From positions 39,459,443 to 39,523,442 of the forward strand of contig NC_083571.1 in NCBI RefSeq assembly GCF_027579695.1: a stretch of 64,000 bases of DNA, read 5' to 3'. The translations under genes and the position numbers were made by a program. Positions 9,877 through 21,237 of this stretch are shown here, one piece after another. The stretch is from Neoarius graeffei. Lineage: Eukaryota > Chordata > Actinopteri > Siluriformes > Ariidae. The notes beneath the pieces were generated by a model. That model was not told where the DNA came from. It was given only the letters and a program-made list of their open reading frames with translations, and made no database searches. Numbering within the stretch: position 1 is the first letter of the stretch; every line of letters starts with the position of its first letter.

Positions 9877-11214
9877 CACGGGCAATTGCTCTAAGACAAC
9901 AAGGGAGGCTCAGCCTCCTCTAAAAATGACGAACATCATGTAGGATGAATTGCGCTAGGCTTATGTTATAGCCGACCTTATAACATTGCTATTTCCGATC
10001 CAGAATCATAGAAATATATGTGCTCAACCCAACTACAGTGCGAAATCATTCCATTATAACTTTCCCCAGTTCGCCTAATGTGTGCATGAGTTTTTCCCCC
10101 TCATGACAATGCGATGCAGCCCAGCCTCAGTGGACTTCAATGGCATTTGGGAGCTATGCGCTTTTCAGTATCAAAATGCAAGACGATTATTGGACAAATA
10201 CTGCGAAAACGCCCGCCCACGGAGTCCCACGAACTCCCAGCCTCAGTGGACTTCAATGGCATTTGGGAACTATGCACTTTTCAATATCAAAATGCAAGAC
10301 GGTTATTGGACAAATACTGCGAAAACTTGAGGGGGCTAGTCAGCTAGCAAGAAAGCTGCACACAGATGCTGAGCATTGCTGATTTAATTTTGGCGAAGCC
10401 ATTTGCCAGTCTTCCTTTCGAGGAAAAAAATAAAATTAAAGAGCAGGGTAGACCAACGCCTCAAATTGACTTGGTGAAAAAGGTAGGGAATAATACTCGT
10501 TCCTTTCAGCTCTCCTGGTACAAGAAAGTGAATTGGCTAACAGCAAGTGACCCACATCAACAACAGTAAATAGGCTACTTTAGTAATATGTCATGGATGG
10601 ACCAAAAATATAGAATCTATTTAAAATGTTTATGCTGAGTATATTATATTGGAATATATATTTTTCTGGATATGAATTAAACACAGCTACAATTTGGAAA
10701 ACATTTTTAAACAAAAACACAGCCGAGAACATTTCACACTACAGACATGGATTAAAAGTGAAGGGTTATCAAAATTGTCAATAAAACATTTCTCAGTCAA
10801 AATAAGTAAAATATAGGGAAAGTGCCATTGAATGAAATGTGTGGCACCCAGCTCTATGTTTGGCTCCCCAAGGTCAGTGCTTGTGCCTATTCCAGAACAC
10901 TCTGCTGTTACTGCTGAGGTTCCTGACAAAGAGCTGCTTTCAATAATGATCAATTTTTAAACAACATGCCACAATTTTAAAATATAAAATGTTAAAATAT
11001 ACCCCCCCCCCAACACCACCATCATGTATATTGGACAGTAGGCTAATGGGCCAAAAGAACCTGTTATTTCACAGTTTGTGACCCTGCCAACAATCAGCCA
11101 GATCAGAGGCAAGAGTATGGGCAAAATTGATGTGTTTTTTCTTTTTTCTTTTAAAATCTGGAAATATCGTAACCGACCAGCCTCCCCTGTTTGAAAGACT
11201 ACCAGCCGCCACTG
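9877..11214 (+). mobile_element. hAT element with ZMYM1-like exon, copy 1
   Basis: It is flanked by an exact 8-bp duplication ATAAGAAC (9869-9876 and 11215-11222), falling inside a SINE. The right end reads GCCGCCACTG, complement of CAGTGGCGGC. The interior carries a tandem duplication of about 116 bases (10120-10235, then 10236 to about 10325) and the coding remnant at 10366-10569. The second copy (19692-21237) lacks the duplication but has other unique sequence, so both are internally rearranged non-autonomous copies. Confidence 0.85.
10366..10569 (+). pseudogene. hAT transposase N-terminal remnant, ZMYM1-like
   Basis: A 67-residue frame: SIADLILAKPFASLPFEEK, then QGRPTPQIDLVKKV, then SFQLSWYKKVNWLTASD. 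This matches the N-terminal module remembered for zinc finger MYM-type protein 1-like hAT transposases (PF.SL.FEEK...W..W). It stops where the CFPC zinc-finger part would follow. The same frame is kept in copy 2 with few changes. Confidence 0.6.
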
Positions 11215-11250
11215 ATAAGAACATCTGCTAAATTCCTGTAATGTTCTGTT

Positions 11251-11600
11251 TTCACCCCTCTTTGAAGATACACATTATTCCTGCTACCTGATGAGAATCA
11301 GTGAACCTGAAATTTTCATCATTTTACCATATAGTCCTGTGGAATGGAAGAAAGTGGTGTTATCAGAATGTCATTATAATGAATGTCATTATAATAATGA
11401 CAAATTGCTTATATATTGGATCATTATTCTATATTTTTTAATTATTTTTAAATTATTTTCTAGACTGTTGGATCATTGCAATGTGAAATGGCAGAAGATT
11501 CCTTATTTGGACTTTAGAATTATCTGCTATTTTATTTCAAACAGTTAAGATAATTAACTTGGACTCACATCACATTATTGCCCCTAGGAGATGCAAAAGA
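11251..11600. other. Gene-free spacer before the chemokine 3' end
   Basis: AT-rich unique-looking sequence. No gene, RNA or repeat recognised. Confidence 0.5.
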
Positions 11601-11620
11601 GTCATCAGACACAGAATGTA

Positions 11621-11690
11621 TTTATTGTTCATTTTTATTTAAAAAAAAAGAAATAGAAAAATGACAAATATTTAAATGCATAAATAAATA
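11621..11690 (-). promoter_or_regulatory. Chemokine 3' UTR: AU-rich elements and poly(A) signal
   Basis: On the minus strand, overlapping ATTTA pentamers (CTATTTATTTATGC, about 11680-11690) precede an AATAAA at 11621-11626. AU-rich elements of this kind mark short-lived cytokine mRNAs, which fits the gene upstream. Confidence 0.6.
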
Positions 11691-11778
11691 GCGCAGATGA
11701 AGTCAGACACTTAAACATATGTGCACACACAAATACACACAGACACTCTCAACATAGTGCAGGTTACATCTTCAGGGT

Positions 11779-12357
11779 TCAGGGTGAATGGCTGCAAAAG
11801 AGAAAACACAAATTAACACAGTCCCTCAAATACCAACTGAAATGCTGGTGTAAATGAAAGTGTGTGTCTGTGTGTATAACTTACTTTGCCATGATCTTCC
11901 CAATCACCTTCTGTACCCATTGTGCTTTAGTGTCCAGACAGATCTGCTGATGGCTGCCCTTCAACGTGGCTCTGATACACAGAGAGCGAGAGAGAGAGAG
12001 AGAGAGACAGAGACAGAGATTAATGTTTATACTCAGTCATTAAGTTAGTAACGCATAGGTGAGGAGACTTACATGATTTCAGTGTGTGTGCAGTGTGGGT
12101 TCGGAGGGAAAAGTTCAACGTGCTCAATCAGTTTCCCAATACGGCGACTCTCAACTCCACTACAGCGACACCGTGGCTCTACACTCACTCCTGTAACACA
12201 CACACACACACACCTCAGTAGCATCATAAACACTATCACAGTGTAAGCAATTCCAGACCACATCCAAAACCACCAAAGTGTGCATTAACTCCAGTGATAT
12301 GGATATTGAAGCTGCAAAGTTACAGAGTATGAATATAAGAATGTATATGAATATAGA

Positions 12358-12406
<49 letters not shown>

Positions 12407-12473
12407 TAGCATTACCTGCTGTCAGGGTGATGAAGACCAGGAGCATAAAGACAGACACCATCTTGCAGTTCAT
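11779..12473 (-). CDS. cxcl8-like: CXC chemokine, CXCL8 (interleukin-8)-like
   Basis: A secreted chemokine predicted to attract leukocytes through CXC receptors. Four exons by splice consensus: 12473-12416, 12190-12073, 11971-11885 and 11791-11779, giving 91 residues. Exon 1 encodes a signal peptide (MNCKMVSVFMLLVFITLTAG). Exon 2 has the CXC motif (EPRCRCSG), ESRRIGKLI and ELFPPNPHC. Exon 3 has TEIIATLK, QQICLD and WVQKVIGKIMA. Exon 4 adds the last residues. The four cysteines C-x-C, C and C are present. Reading through exon 3 without the last splice would stop after K, giving an 88-residue alternative. Exon phases and the TEIIATLK and ICLD motifs fit the CXCL8 family; the mammalian ELR before CXC is absent (VEP instead), as in many fish copies. 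Which fish CXCL8 lineage it belongs to is unresolved. Introns are short; intron 1 holds a GT microsatellite. Confidence 0.88.
12361..12404. repeat. (GT)n microsatellite in chemokine intron 1
   Basis: A GT run starting about 12 bases inside the intron from the exon 1 donor. Confidence 0.95.
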
Positions 12474-12616
12474 GCTTAAAAGCTCAATGATTTTATTGCT
12501 AATACTAATTCTAACAGTTGTGCTAAAACGTAGGCTTGTCCTCTGCGTTCTGTATCAGGTATGTGCAAGAGAATGTGTGAGAGTGTAAGACTGGCGCGCA
12601 ATTTTAAAGCCCTGTG

Positions 12617-12687
12617 TATATATATGAGTCATTAACATATGGGCACAATTTTGTGCACAGTTGCACAACTCTGTGGTGGGGAAAGTT
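12617..12687 (-). promoter_or_regulatory. Chemokine promoter: TATA box, AP-1 and kB-like sites
   Basis: For minus-strand transcription: TATATATA at 12617-12624, about 145 bases upstream of the start codon; an abutting TGAGTCA (AP-1) at 12625-12631; and GGGGAAAGTT (kB-like) at 12678-12687. AP-1 and NF-kB control is established for vertebrate IL-8. The sites here are seen; their use is inferred. Confidence 0.5.
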
Positions 12688-12769
12688 TGAGCTGACACAA
12701 TGTTTTGTGATCAGAACAATGAAATAATCATCAGGAAATGTGATCTTATGCAAACCGGAAAGTCAAGTC

Positions 12770-14078
12770 AGTTTATTGGTATCGCGCTTTTATCAACATT
12801 GTCGTAAAGCAGGTTGAAAGAAAAATAAAGACTTTAAACATATGAGCTAATTTTATCCCTAATAAATTTATTCATCCCTGATGATCAAGCCTGAGGTGAT
12901 AGTGGCAAGGAAAAATTCCCTCAGATGACATGAGGAAGAAAGCTTGAGAGGAACCAGATTCAAAAGGGAACCCATCTTCATCTGGGTGATAACAGACAGC
13001 ATGATTTTAAATAACTCACTTCTATAACTGTGTCCTATAGTGTCACAAAGTACAACTGTGTAACCAGGAAATTCATTATTGTTTAACATGAAGTCTATTT
13101 TGTTGAAGTTATGAATTGTTCATTGATGGAGACTTGAGTGTAAAACTGTTCCTCACAACTGCAGTCCTAAAGTTATCATGGTGATTGTTGTCCTAAACCA
13201 TTGTAGCAAAACTGTAATATGGGGCCGTCCTCCATAGGAACGATGTGATGAGAACCTCAGCCAGAAGTAGGGTACATCAGGATGGATCAGGTAGGTCTGG
13301 AGAGCTAGAGAGGTCAGCATCACTGGTGTCTCAGGATCAAAATGTAACTGGGGGGGCAGAAGGCAACATAGTCATGAGGGAGCCCTGGGACATAAAGCAG
13401 CAGCCACTCCACCATCAACAAACCCAAGTGAATGTGTGAGAACTGGGGGGGCACAGCATCCATACATCCCAGTTTACCAAAACAGTCCATGTCTGAGGAC
13501 CCTCCAGATCTACTCCTTTACCTAATAAAAACTATTAACAAAAAGCTTGACTAAACAGATATGTTTTCAGCCTAGACTTAAACACTGAGACTGTGTCTGA
13601 GTCCCAAACACTGCTTGGAAGGCTGTTCCATAACTATGGGGCTTTGTAAGAAAAGGCTCTGCCCCCTGATGTAGCCTTCACTATATGAGGTACCAGCAGA
13701 TAGCCTGCACCTTTTGATCTAAGTAGGTGTGGTGGGTCATAAAGGTCCAGAAGTTCACTCAGGTACTGTGACCCGAGACCATTCAGTGCTTTAAAGCTCA
13801 ATAGTAGTATTTTATAATCAATATGAAATTTGATTGGGAGCCAGTGCAGTGTGGATAAAATAGGGGTGATGTGGTCATATCTTCTAGCTCTAATAAGGAC
13901 TCTTGCTGCTGCATTTTGAACTAACTGGAGCTTGTTTATGCACTTATTGGAACATCCAGAAAGTAAGGCATTACAATAATCCAACCTAGATGTAACAAAA
14001 GCATGAACTAGTTTTTCTGTGTCATGTAGTGACATTATATTTCTTATCTTAGCAATATTTCTGAAATGGTATTGAGGA
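12770..14078 (-). mobile_element. LINE (L2-like), 5'-truncated, minus strand
   Basis: Holds the end of a reverse transcriptase ORF and a long 3' UTR ending ACCAATAAACTGACTTGACT. The same UTR occurs at 3541-3915. It stops at about 14078, shortly before the gypsy LTR. Confidence 0.8.
13535..14074 (-). pseudogene. LINE ORF2 C-terminal fragment
   Basis: The frame reads HFRNIAKIRNIMSLHDTEKL, then HAFVTSRLDYCNALLSG, LQLVQNAAARVL, DHITPILSTLHWLPI and LLSFKALNG, the post-RT region typical of L2/CR1-group LINEs. A TAG at 13634-13636 interrupts it; the same frame then continues LWNSLPSSVWDSD to a natural end at 13535. The RT catalytic core is missing by 5' truncation. Confidence 0.8.
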
Positions 14079-14100
14079 TACTACCTCACTGATAGAATAG

Positions 14101-14416
14101 TGTAAGGTTCGCTAGATGTGGGTGGAGCACAGAGGACGGCAGGACAGAGACTGAGTTTGCAAAAAACTCTTTTATTTTCACTTTTCAGTGGAAGCGTTTC
14201 TCTCTCAGCCACACACGCACGCACACACATTCCGGTCCTCAGGTTGTGGAGAGCTCCTCTGCTCTCGCTCTCCCTCCTTAAATAGCCCGGTTTACTGGGG
14301 AGAACACACACAAAACATAGATTAATCACACTCAGGTGAAGCGATTCTGCCACTTACCTTCCCCAACTCCGCCCTCCTGTCACAGACCGGCGCTTGACCA
14401 CGCCCCCGCTGCCACA
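14101..14416 (-). repeat. 3' LTR of gypsy copy 1
   Basis: Minus-strand LTR. It has a TATA-like CTATTTAAG (about 14278-14286) and an AATAAA about 110 bases further downstream (near 14170). Confidence 0.9.
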
Positions 14417-14433
14417 TACCCCCACCGCCCGAC

Positions 14434-17400
14434 TCAGGCCGGGCGCCCGTCCGGCCCGCAGCCGACTCCCCCCCCCCCTTGACGGGAGAGGAAGTCCGCA
14501 ACAACCATCTGCGCCCCCGGCCTGTGGACCACCTTGAAGTTGAAAGGTTGGAGCGCTAGATACCAACGGGTGATCCGCGCGTTGGCATCCTTCATGCGGT
14601 GGAGCCACTGGAGGGGCGCGTGGTCTGAACAGAGGGTGAAAGAGCGCCCCAGCAGGTAGTAACGGAGGGCGAGGACCGCCCACTTGATCGCCAGACATTC
14701 TTTCTCGATAGTGCTGTAGCGCCCCTCACGCACTGACAGCTTCCGGCTGATGTATAATACTGGGCGAGACTCTCCCCCCACCTGCTGGGACAAAACGGCC
14801 CCCAGCCCTCTGTCCGACGCATCCGTCTGTAACAAAAAAGGGAGAGAGAAGTCAGGGGAGTGTAAAAGTGGCCCCCCACACAGTGCAGCCTTTACCTCAG
14901 AGAAAGCCCGCTGGCACTGCTCCGTCCACTGGACCGGATCTGGCGCCCCCTTTTTAGTGAGGTCAGTCAGCGGGCTGGTGACGTCCGAATAATTAGGTAT
15001 AAACCTACGATAATAGCCAGCCAGCCCCAGGAACTGTCTCACCCCCTTTTTGGTCTTGGGCCTCGGGCAGGCTGCAATCGCTGCTGTCTTATTAATTTGG
15101 GGACGCACCTGCCCGTTACCCAAGTGGAAGCCCAGACACCGTACTTCCACCCGCCCAATCGCACACTTCTTCGGGTTGGCAGTGAGCCCCGCCCGCCTCA
15201 GCGACCTAAGGACGGCCCTCAGGTGTTGCAGGTGCCGCTGCCAGTCATTACTATAAATGATGATGTCATCCAAGTAAGCGGCCGCATAGGTGGCGTGGGG
15301 CCGGAGGATCCGGTCCATCAGCTGCTGAAACGTAGCGGGCACCCCAAACAGCCCAAACGGAAGTGTGACGAACTGGTGTAAGCTGAACGGTGTGGAAAAG
15401 GCCGTCTTTTCCCGGGATAATGGAGTCAAGGGGATCTGCCAATATCCCTTTGTTAAATCCAGTGTCGAGTAAAAGCGAGCCGTGCCTAGTCGATCGAGCA
15501 GCTCATCAATACGAGGCATTGGGTACGCGTCGAATTTAGACACCGCGTTGACTTTTCTATAGTCCACACAGAACCGGACCGAGCCGTCGGCCTTGGGAAC
15601 CAAGACCACCGGGCTGCTCCAGTCACTGTGGGACTCCTCGACGATGCCCATTTCGAGCATGGCCTGAAGTTCTTCCCGAACCACCTTTTTTTGGGGTTCG
15701 GGTAATCTATAAGGACGGCTACGCACTACCACCCCCGGGGGCGTCTCTATGTGGTGTTCTATGAGATTGGTGTGACCGGGCAGGGGCGAGAACACATCTG
15801 AAAACTCGGCCTGCAACTGGGCGACCTCCGTGAGTTGGGTCGGGGAGAGGTGGTCTCCACAGGGGACCGGAGAGGTGCGAGATGCCAATGACCCTTTTTG
15901 GACCTCCGGCCCCAGCTCCGCCTTCTCCGGAACTACCGACACCAACGCCACGGGGACCTCCTCGTTCCAGAGCTTCAGCAGATTGAGGTGGTAGATCTGT
16001 AGCGCCCCCTCCCTGTCCGTTCGCCTAACCTCATAGTCGACGTCCCCGACTCGCCGTGTGACCTCGAAGGGCCCTTGCCACTTGGCGATTAATTTGGAGC
16101 TCGACGTGGGCAGCAGGACGAGTACCTTATCTCCCGGAGTGAACTCTCTAAGGCGCGTGCCCTTGTTGTACAGGCGGGTTTGCCGTTCCTGGGCCTGCCG
16201 CAAATTCTCCTGAGTTAAGTGGGTGAGCGTGTGGAGTTTTGCGCGCAGATCCATAACATATTGAATTTCATTTTTGCTCTGCGAAGGTCCCTCCTCCCAA
16301 TTTTCCCGCAGTACATCTAAGATGCCGCGCGGCTTACGCCCATACAATAATTCAAATGGGGAGAACCCCGTGGAGGCTTGGGGGACCTCTCGCACTGCAA
16401 ACAACAAGGGTTCAAGCCACTTATCCCAGTTACGTGCGTCCTCACTTACGAATTTTTTGATAATATTCTTGAGGGTGCGGTTGAACCGTTCGACTAAACC
16501 GTCCGTCTGTGGGTGATACACGCTGGTGCGGATCGGCTTAATACCCAGTAGCCCATACAGTTCGGCCAGTGTTCGTGACATAAACGAGGTGCCTTGGTCA
16601 GTCAGAATCTCTTTCGGGATTCCGACCCGGGAGATGACGTGGAAGAGGGCCTCTGCAATACTACGTGTGGAGATATTGCGAAGAGGCACCGCCTCCGGGT
16701 ATCGCGTTGCATAGTCCACCAGAACCAATATAAAGCGGTACCCTCATGTTGACTGATCTAATGGCCCGACGAGATCCATCCCAATTCTTTCAAACGGGGT
16801 CTCGATTAATGGTAGGGGGCGCAAAGGCGCTTTTGGAATGGCCGCTGGATTTACTAACTGGCATTCGCGGCACGCCGTACACCACTTACGGACGTCGCCG
16901 CGAATCCCCGGCCAATAGAATAGGGCCATTATCCGGGCGAGTGTTTTATCCTGCCTGAGGTGTCCCGCCACGGGATTAAAGTGAGCTGCCTGGAATACCA
17001 ATTCCCGGCGGCTCTTTGGAATTAACAACTGGGTGACACGCTCCTTCGTCTGAGTGTCCTGCGTCACTCGGTACAACCTATCCTTTAAAATGGAAAAATA
17101 GGGGAAGGTCGGGGTGGCATTCGGCATTCGGCCATCGATTACTCTCACGTGGTCAAACGCGTGTCGCAGAGTTTCGTCTCGCGATTGTTCCAGTGGGAGA
17201 TCCGCGAGGGATTCCCCAATAGAAAGAGGAGGGGCCGGGGGCTCCTCACTCTGTCGCGGAGATGACGTAGACAGCTCTGCGACCGCAGCTCCAGCCAAAA
17301 CGACACCGGGACCCCCCCCTGCTAACCGGCAGGACCCACTCTTTACTAGGTGTGCCATCAACCCCCGGAATCCCGGCCAATCAGTCCCCAAGATCAAAGA

Positions 17401-18681
17401 GTGGGTAAGGCGAGGATTAACCGCTGCCTTTACTATGGATTTGTCCCCTCTGAAATGTATGTGGACCGACACCAGTGGGTAGCAGTGAACATCCCCGTGC
17501 ACACACAACACCTTCACCCCTTGTGCTCCCCCCAATGCCTCGTCTTGCACCAGGCTTTGGCGGATCGAGGTCTGGTTGCAACCCGAATCCACCAACACCT
17601 GATATGTCACCCCTTGTACACTTACCGGTATGCGATACGCTCCGGCCTGATCGAGGGCAGCCTCTGGCGCATCGGGGATCCGCACCACCGCCCCCACCTC
17701 CATCGCGACACACTGTTGCTGCAGGTGGCCCGGTTCCCCGCAGCGCCAGCAAACCGGCCCGGGCCTCCCCTCTGCAGCTGTGGTTTGAGGGTCACTCACC
17801 TGAGGGGGGGGAGAGACAGACACAGAAGGGAGAAACGGGAGGGCACCACAGGTGCGGCGGGCCGGCTGGGGTGGAGCCGGCCCCCGCCTCCGTGGTGGGG
17901 GAATGGGGCGAGGACGGGACACGGGAGGAGGGGGAAGAGACAGAGAGAGAGAAGAGGAGAGAGAAGATGATGACAGCCATTGTCCTGCCGCCGGGACAGC
18001 CGCCAGATGATCCTCCGCCAGTCCTACGGCCTGATCCAGCGACGCCGGGCGGTGGCACTGGACCCACTCCGCGGTTCCGGCGGGTAGGCGGGCGATGAAC
18101 TGTTCCAGCGCCACCTGGTCGATGATCCCCTCGGCGTCGCGATCTTCGGCCCTCAGCCACCACCAGCAGGCGTCCCAGAGCTGCTGGCCGAACGCGAACG
18201 GGCTGCCGACTTCCTCCATTCGCAGCGCGCGGAAGCGCTGGCGCTGCTGCTCCAGCGTGCGCCCCACGCGCTGGAGGACAGCCCGGCGAAGGTCGGCGTA
18301 GGCCAGCCGGTGGTCGGCGGGGAGCTGTAGTGCGGCTAACTGCGCCTCTCCCGTCAGGAGGGGGAGGAGGCACGCCGCGCGCTGCTCCATCGGCCACCCC
18401 GAGGCTTCGGCGACCTGTTCGAACAACGCGATGAATGCCTCGGGGTCGTCCTGCGGGCCCATCTTAGTCAAGGTGATGGGAGATGGGCCCGCGGCCGGGG
18501 CGCTGGTGGACCCCGCTGACGCGAGGAGGCGCCGGAACGCCTCTCGGTCTTCCTGTTGAGCCAGCACCAGGGCTTCGAAGCGCTGCTCCTGCTCCTTCCA
18601 GAGCGTGACGAGTGCCTGGTGCTGGCTCTGCTGAGCCGTGGCGAGGGCGTGGATCAAGTCCGCGAACAGGGAGGATTCCAT
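14434..18681 (-). pseudogene. Gag-pol polyprotein, one nonsense codon
   Basis: A single frame from the ATG at 18681 to the stop at 14434, broken by one TGA at 16744-16746 between GPLDQST and GYRFILVLVDY, where copy 2 has CGA. Order of parts: SCAN-like capsid region, CCHC zinc knuckle (CWRCGEPGHLQQQC), protease (LVDSGCNQTS), HHCC and DDE integrase, then RT (YLDDIII) and RNase H (TDASDRGLG). Integrase therefore lies before RT, as in Gmr1 elements and unlike ordinary Ty3/gypsy. The nonsense codon falls just inside the integrase core, so only gag, protease and the zinc-binding part could be made without readthrough. Confidence 0.93.
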
Positions 18682-18705
18682 GGGGCTGCAGGACAGGTGC
18701 TCAAC

Positions 18706-18725
18706 GATCCCGGGTTTCGGCACCA
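18706..18725 (-). promoter_or_regulatory. Primer binding site for tRNA-Phe (copy 1)
   Basis: Minus strand TGGTGCCGAAACCCGGGATC, one base inside the 5' LTR. It is complementary over 20 bases to the 3' end of vertebrate tRNA-Phe including CCA, as remembered. Confidence 0.75.
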
Positions 18726-18726
18726 C

Positions 18727-19042
18727 TGTAAGGTTCGCTAGATGTGGGTGGAGCACAGAGGACGGCAGGACAGAGACTGAGTTCGCAAAAAACTCTTTTA
18801 TTTTCACTTTTCAGTGGAAGCGTTTCTCTCTCAGCCACACACGCACGCACACACATTCCGGTCCTCGGGTTGTGGAGAGCTCCTCTGCTCTCGCTCTCCC
18901 TCCTTAAATAGCCCGGTTTACTGGGGAGAACACACACAAAACATAGATTAATCACACTCAGGTGAAGCGATTCTGCCACTTACCTTCCCCAACTCCGCCC
19001 TCCTGTCACAGACCGGCGCTTGACCACGCCCCCGCTGCCACA
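18727..19042 (-). repeat. 5' LTR of gypsy copy 1
   Basis: Matches the 14101-14416 LTR except for GAGTTCGC versus GAGTTTGC and CCTCGGG versus CCTCAGG. Confidence 0.92.
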
Positions 19043-19691
19043 AATAGGTATAAAGCAGTATTTCTCAACCACCGAGCTGCAGCCCATTAGTGGGCTGTGA
19101 ACCACCATCTAGTGGGCCGCAATTTTTTTTCAAGTCTGAAGCCAAATAGTAAATAGTTCAGGATGTTGTAGTGTCCCAAATCTGGTAGCTGGTTTGCCGA
19201 ACACTTTTCACGTGGAATAAATACATTTGTGGGTAAATTAAGAAGAACAAGCCTTCATTTTGTCACTTTCCTCCTCTACATTTAATTCTCACATGCGCAC
19301 ACACATACACAGAGAGACAGAGAGAGAGCGCAGCGGGCTGAATAAATAAATACGTTTGTGGGTAAATTATATGGATCTGTGATGCCTGCTGGAAGAGAAG
19401 AGCAGGGAGGACTGGGAATCGAGAGGCTGTGGTTTGTTTATACCTGATGCTAAAACTTGTAGCATCCTAGCAACCATCGCAAAGACGCGTACAAAAAATC
19501 CAGAAACTCCTATTTATCTGGGAAAAAATGATACAGGATTTATCTTGTAGTGTCCTGATCCCCAGATCTTTAACCCAGCCACATATAAAAAGTTGTACTC
19601 CTCCATGTTCTTCCAGGTTTTCATCTGTCCGTCCATGTAGAACAATGTCTGCAGCACCAGGTAGTTTGAGGTATCAGGGAACTCAATGGAT

Positions 19692-21237
19692 CACAGGTGA
19701 TTGCTCTAAGACAACGAGGGAGGCTCAGCCTCCTCTAAAAATGACAAACAACGTGTAGGATGAATTGCGCTAGGCTTATGTTATAGCCGACCTTATAACA
19801 TTGCTATTTCAGATCCAGAATCATAGAAATATATGTGCTCAACCCAACTACAGTGCGAAATCATTCCATTATAACTTTCCCCAGTTCGCCTAATGTGTGC
19901 GTGAGTTTTTCCCCCTCGTGACAGTGCGATGCAGCCCAGCCGCGGTGGATTGGGAGCTATGCGCTTGTCAATCTCAAAATGCAAGACGGTTATTGGACAA
20001 ATACTGCGAAAATGCCCGCCCATGGACTCCCAGCCTCACAGTGGGAGGGACATGGCAGTTTCCGCGAGGAGACTGGTGATTGGTGAAAGCGGCCGGATAT
20101 TTTCTTTGATTGACAGCTCGTTTCAAATATAGACAGGCAGCGGTGAATTTCAGTTCACCCATGCGGATTCGCAAGTGCTGTGGTGTATTGTAAGAGATCA
20201 GCTTACATTTCGATTTCATTCATTACATACGGTTTCTACCAGCTTTTTTAGTTTGTATATATTTTCATTGTAAATAAAGTGTAAATATAGTGTTGTCAAG
20301 TTTGCTATCTTAGTTCCAGAAATTTTGTTTATTTGAGTGACTGAACTTGAACTTGAGGGGGCTAGTCAGCTAGCAAGAAAGCTGAGCACGGATGCCGAGC
20401 ATTGCTGATTTAATTTTGGCGAAGCCATTTGCCAGTCTTCCTTTCGAGGAAAAAATTAAAATTAAAGAGCAGGGTAGACCAACGCCTCAAATTGACTTGG
20501 TGAAAAAGGTAGGGAATAATACTCATTCCTTTCAGCTCTCCTGGTACGAGAAAGTGAATTGGCTAAGAGCAAGTGACCCACATCAACAACAGTAAATAGG
20601 CTACTTTAGTAATATGTCATGGATGGACCAAAAATATAGAATCTATTTAAAATGTTTATGCTGAGTATATTATATTGGAATATATATTTTTCTGGATATG
20701 AATTAAACACAGCTACAATTTGGAAAACATTTTTAAACAAAAACACAGCCGAGAACATTTCACACTACAGACATGGATTAAAAGTGAAGGGTTATCAAAA
20801 TTGTCAATAAAACATTTCTCAGTCAAAATAAGTAAAATATAGGGAAAGTGTCATTGAATGAAATGTGTGGCACCCAGCTCTATGTTTGGCTCCCCAAGGT
20901 CAGTGCTTGTGCCTATTCCAGAACACTCTGCTGTTACTGCTGAGGTTCCTGACAAAGAGCTGCTTTCAATAATGATCAATTTTTAAACAACATGCCACAA
21001 TTTTAAAATATAAAATGTTAAAATATACCTCCCCAACACCACCATCATGTATATTGGACAGTAGGCTAATGGGCCAAAAGAACCTGTTATTTCACAGTTT
21101 GTGACCCTGCCAACAATCAGCCAGATCAGAGGCAAGAGTATGGGCAAAACTGATGTGTTTTTTCTTTTTTCTTTTAAAATCTGGAAATATCGTAACCAAC
21201 CAGCCTCCCCTGTTTGAAAGACTACCAGCCGCCACTG
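19692..21237 (+). mobile_element. hAT element with ZMYM1-like exon, copy 2
   Basis: An exact 8-bp duplication CAATGGAT (19684-19691 and 21238-21245) flanks it, inside hAT family A copy B. The 3' part is nearly identical to copy 1. The middle has 300 or so extra bases in place of the tandem duplication of copy 1. Confidence 0.85.
20392..20595 (+). pseudogene. hAT transposase N-terminal remnant, ZMYM1-like (copy 2)
   Basis: The same 67-residue frame as at 10366-10569, starting MPSIADLILAKPFASL. Few substitutions separate the copies (for example WYEKVNWLRAS here). The frame has stayed open in both copies although no full transposase remains. Confidence 0.6.

Larger units (their letters stand above)
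9721..11250 (+). mobile_element. tRNA-derived V-type SINE, split by a hAT
   Basis: The head has a tRNA-like box A (TGGCCTAATGGTTAGAG) and box B (GGTTCAATTTC). The body has CTTGAACAAGGCACCTAACC. The tail ATAAGAACATCTGCTAAATT appears only after the hAT insertion, at 11215. With the hAT removed, SINE sequence runs without a gap. Confidence 0.75.
14101..19042 (-). mobile_element. Gmr1-like Ty3/gypsy LTR retrotransposon, copy 1
   Basis: Two 316-bp LTRs with TG..CA ends (14101-14416, 18727-19042) and a 5-bp duplication AATAG (14096-14100, 19043-19047). They differ at two positions by eye, so insertion is fairly recent. The internal region encodes gag, protease, integrase, RT and RNase H in that unusual order. 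It sits between a LINE end and hAT family A copy B. Confidence 0.95.

Noticed and set aside
17350-18098. Long plus-strand frames over the gypsy gag (about 200 residues)
   Set aside because: They are antisense shadows of the GC-rich, proline-rich gag frame, also seen in copy 2.
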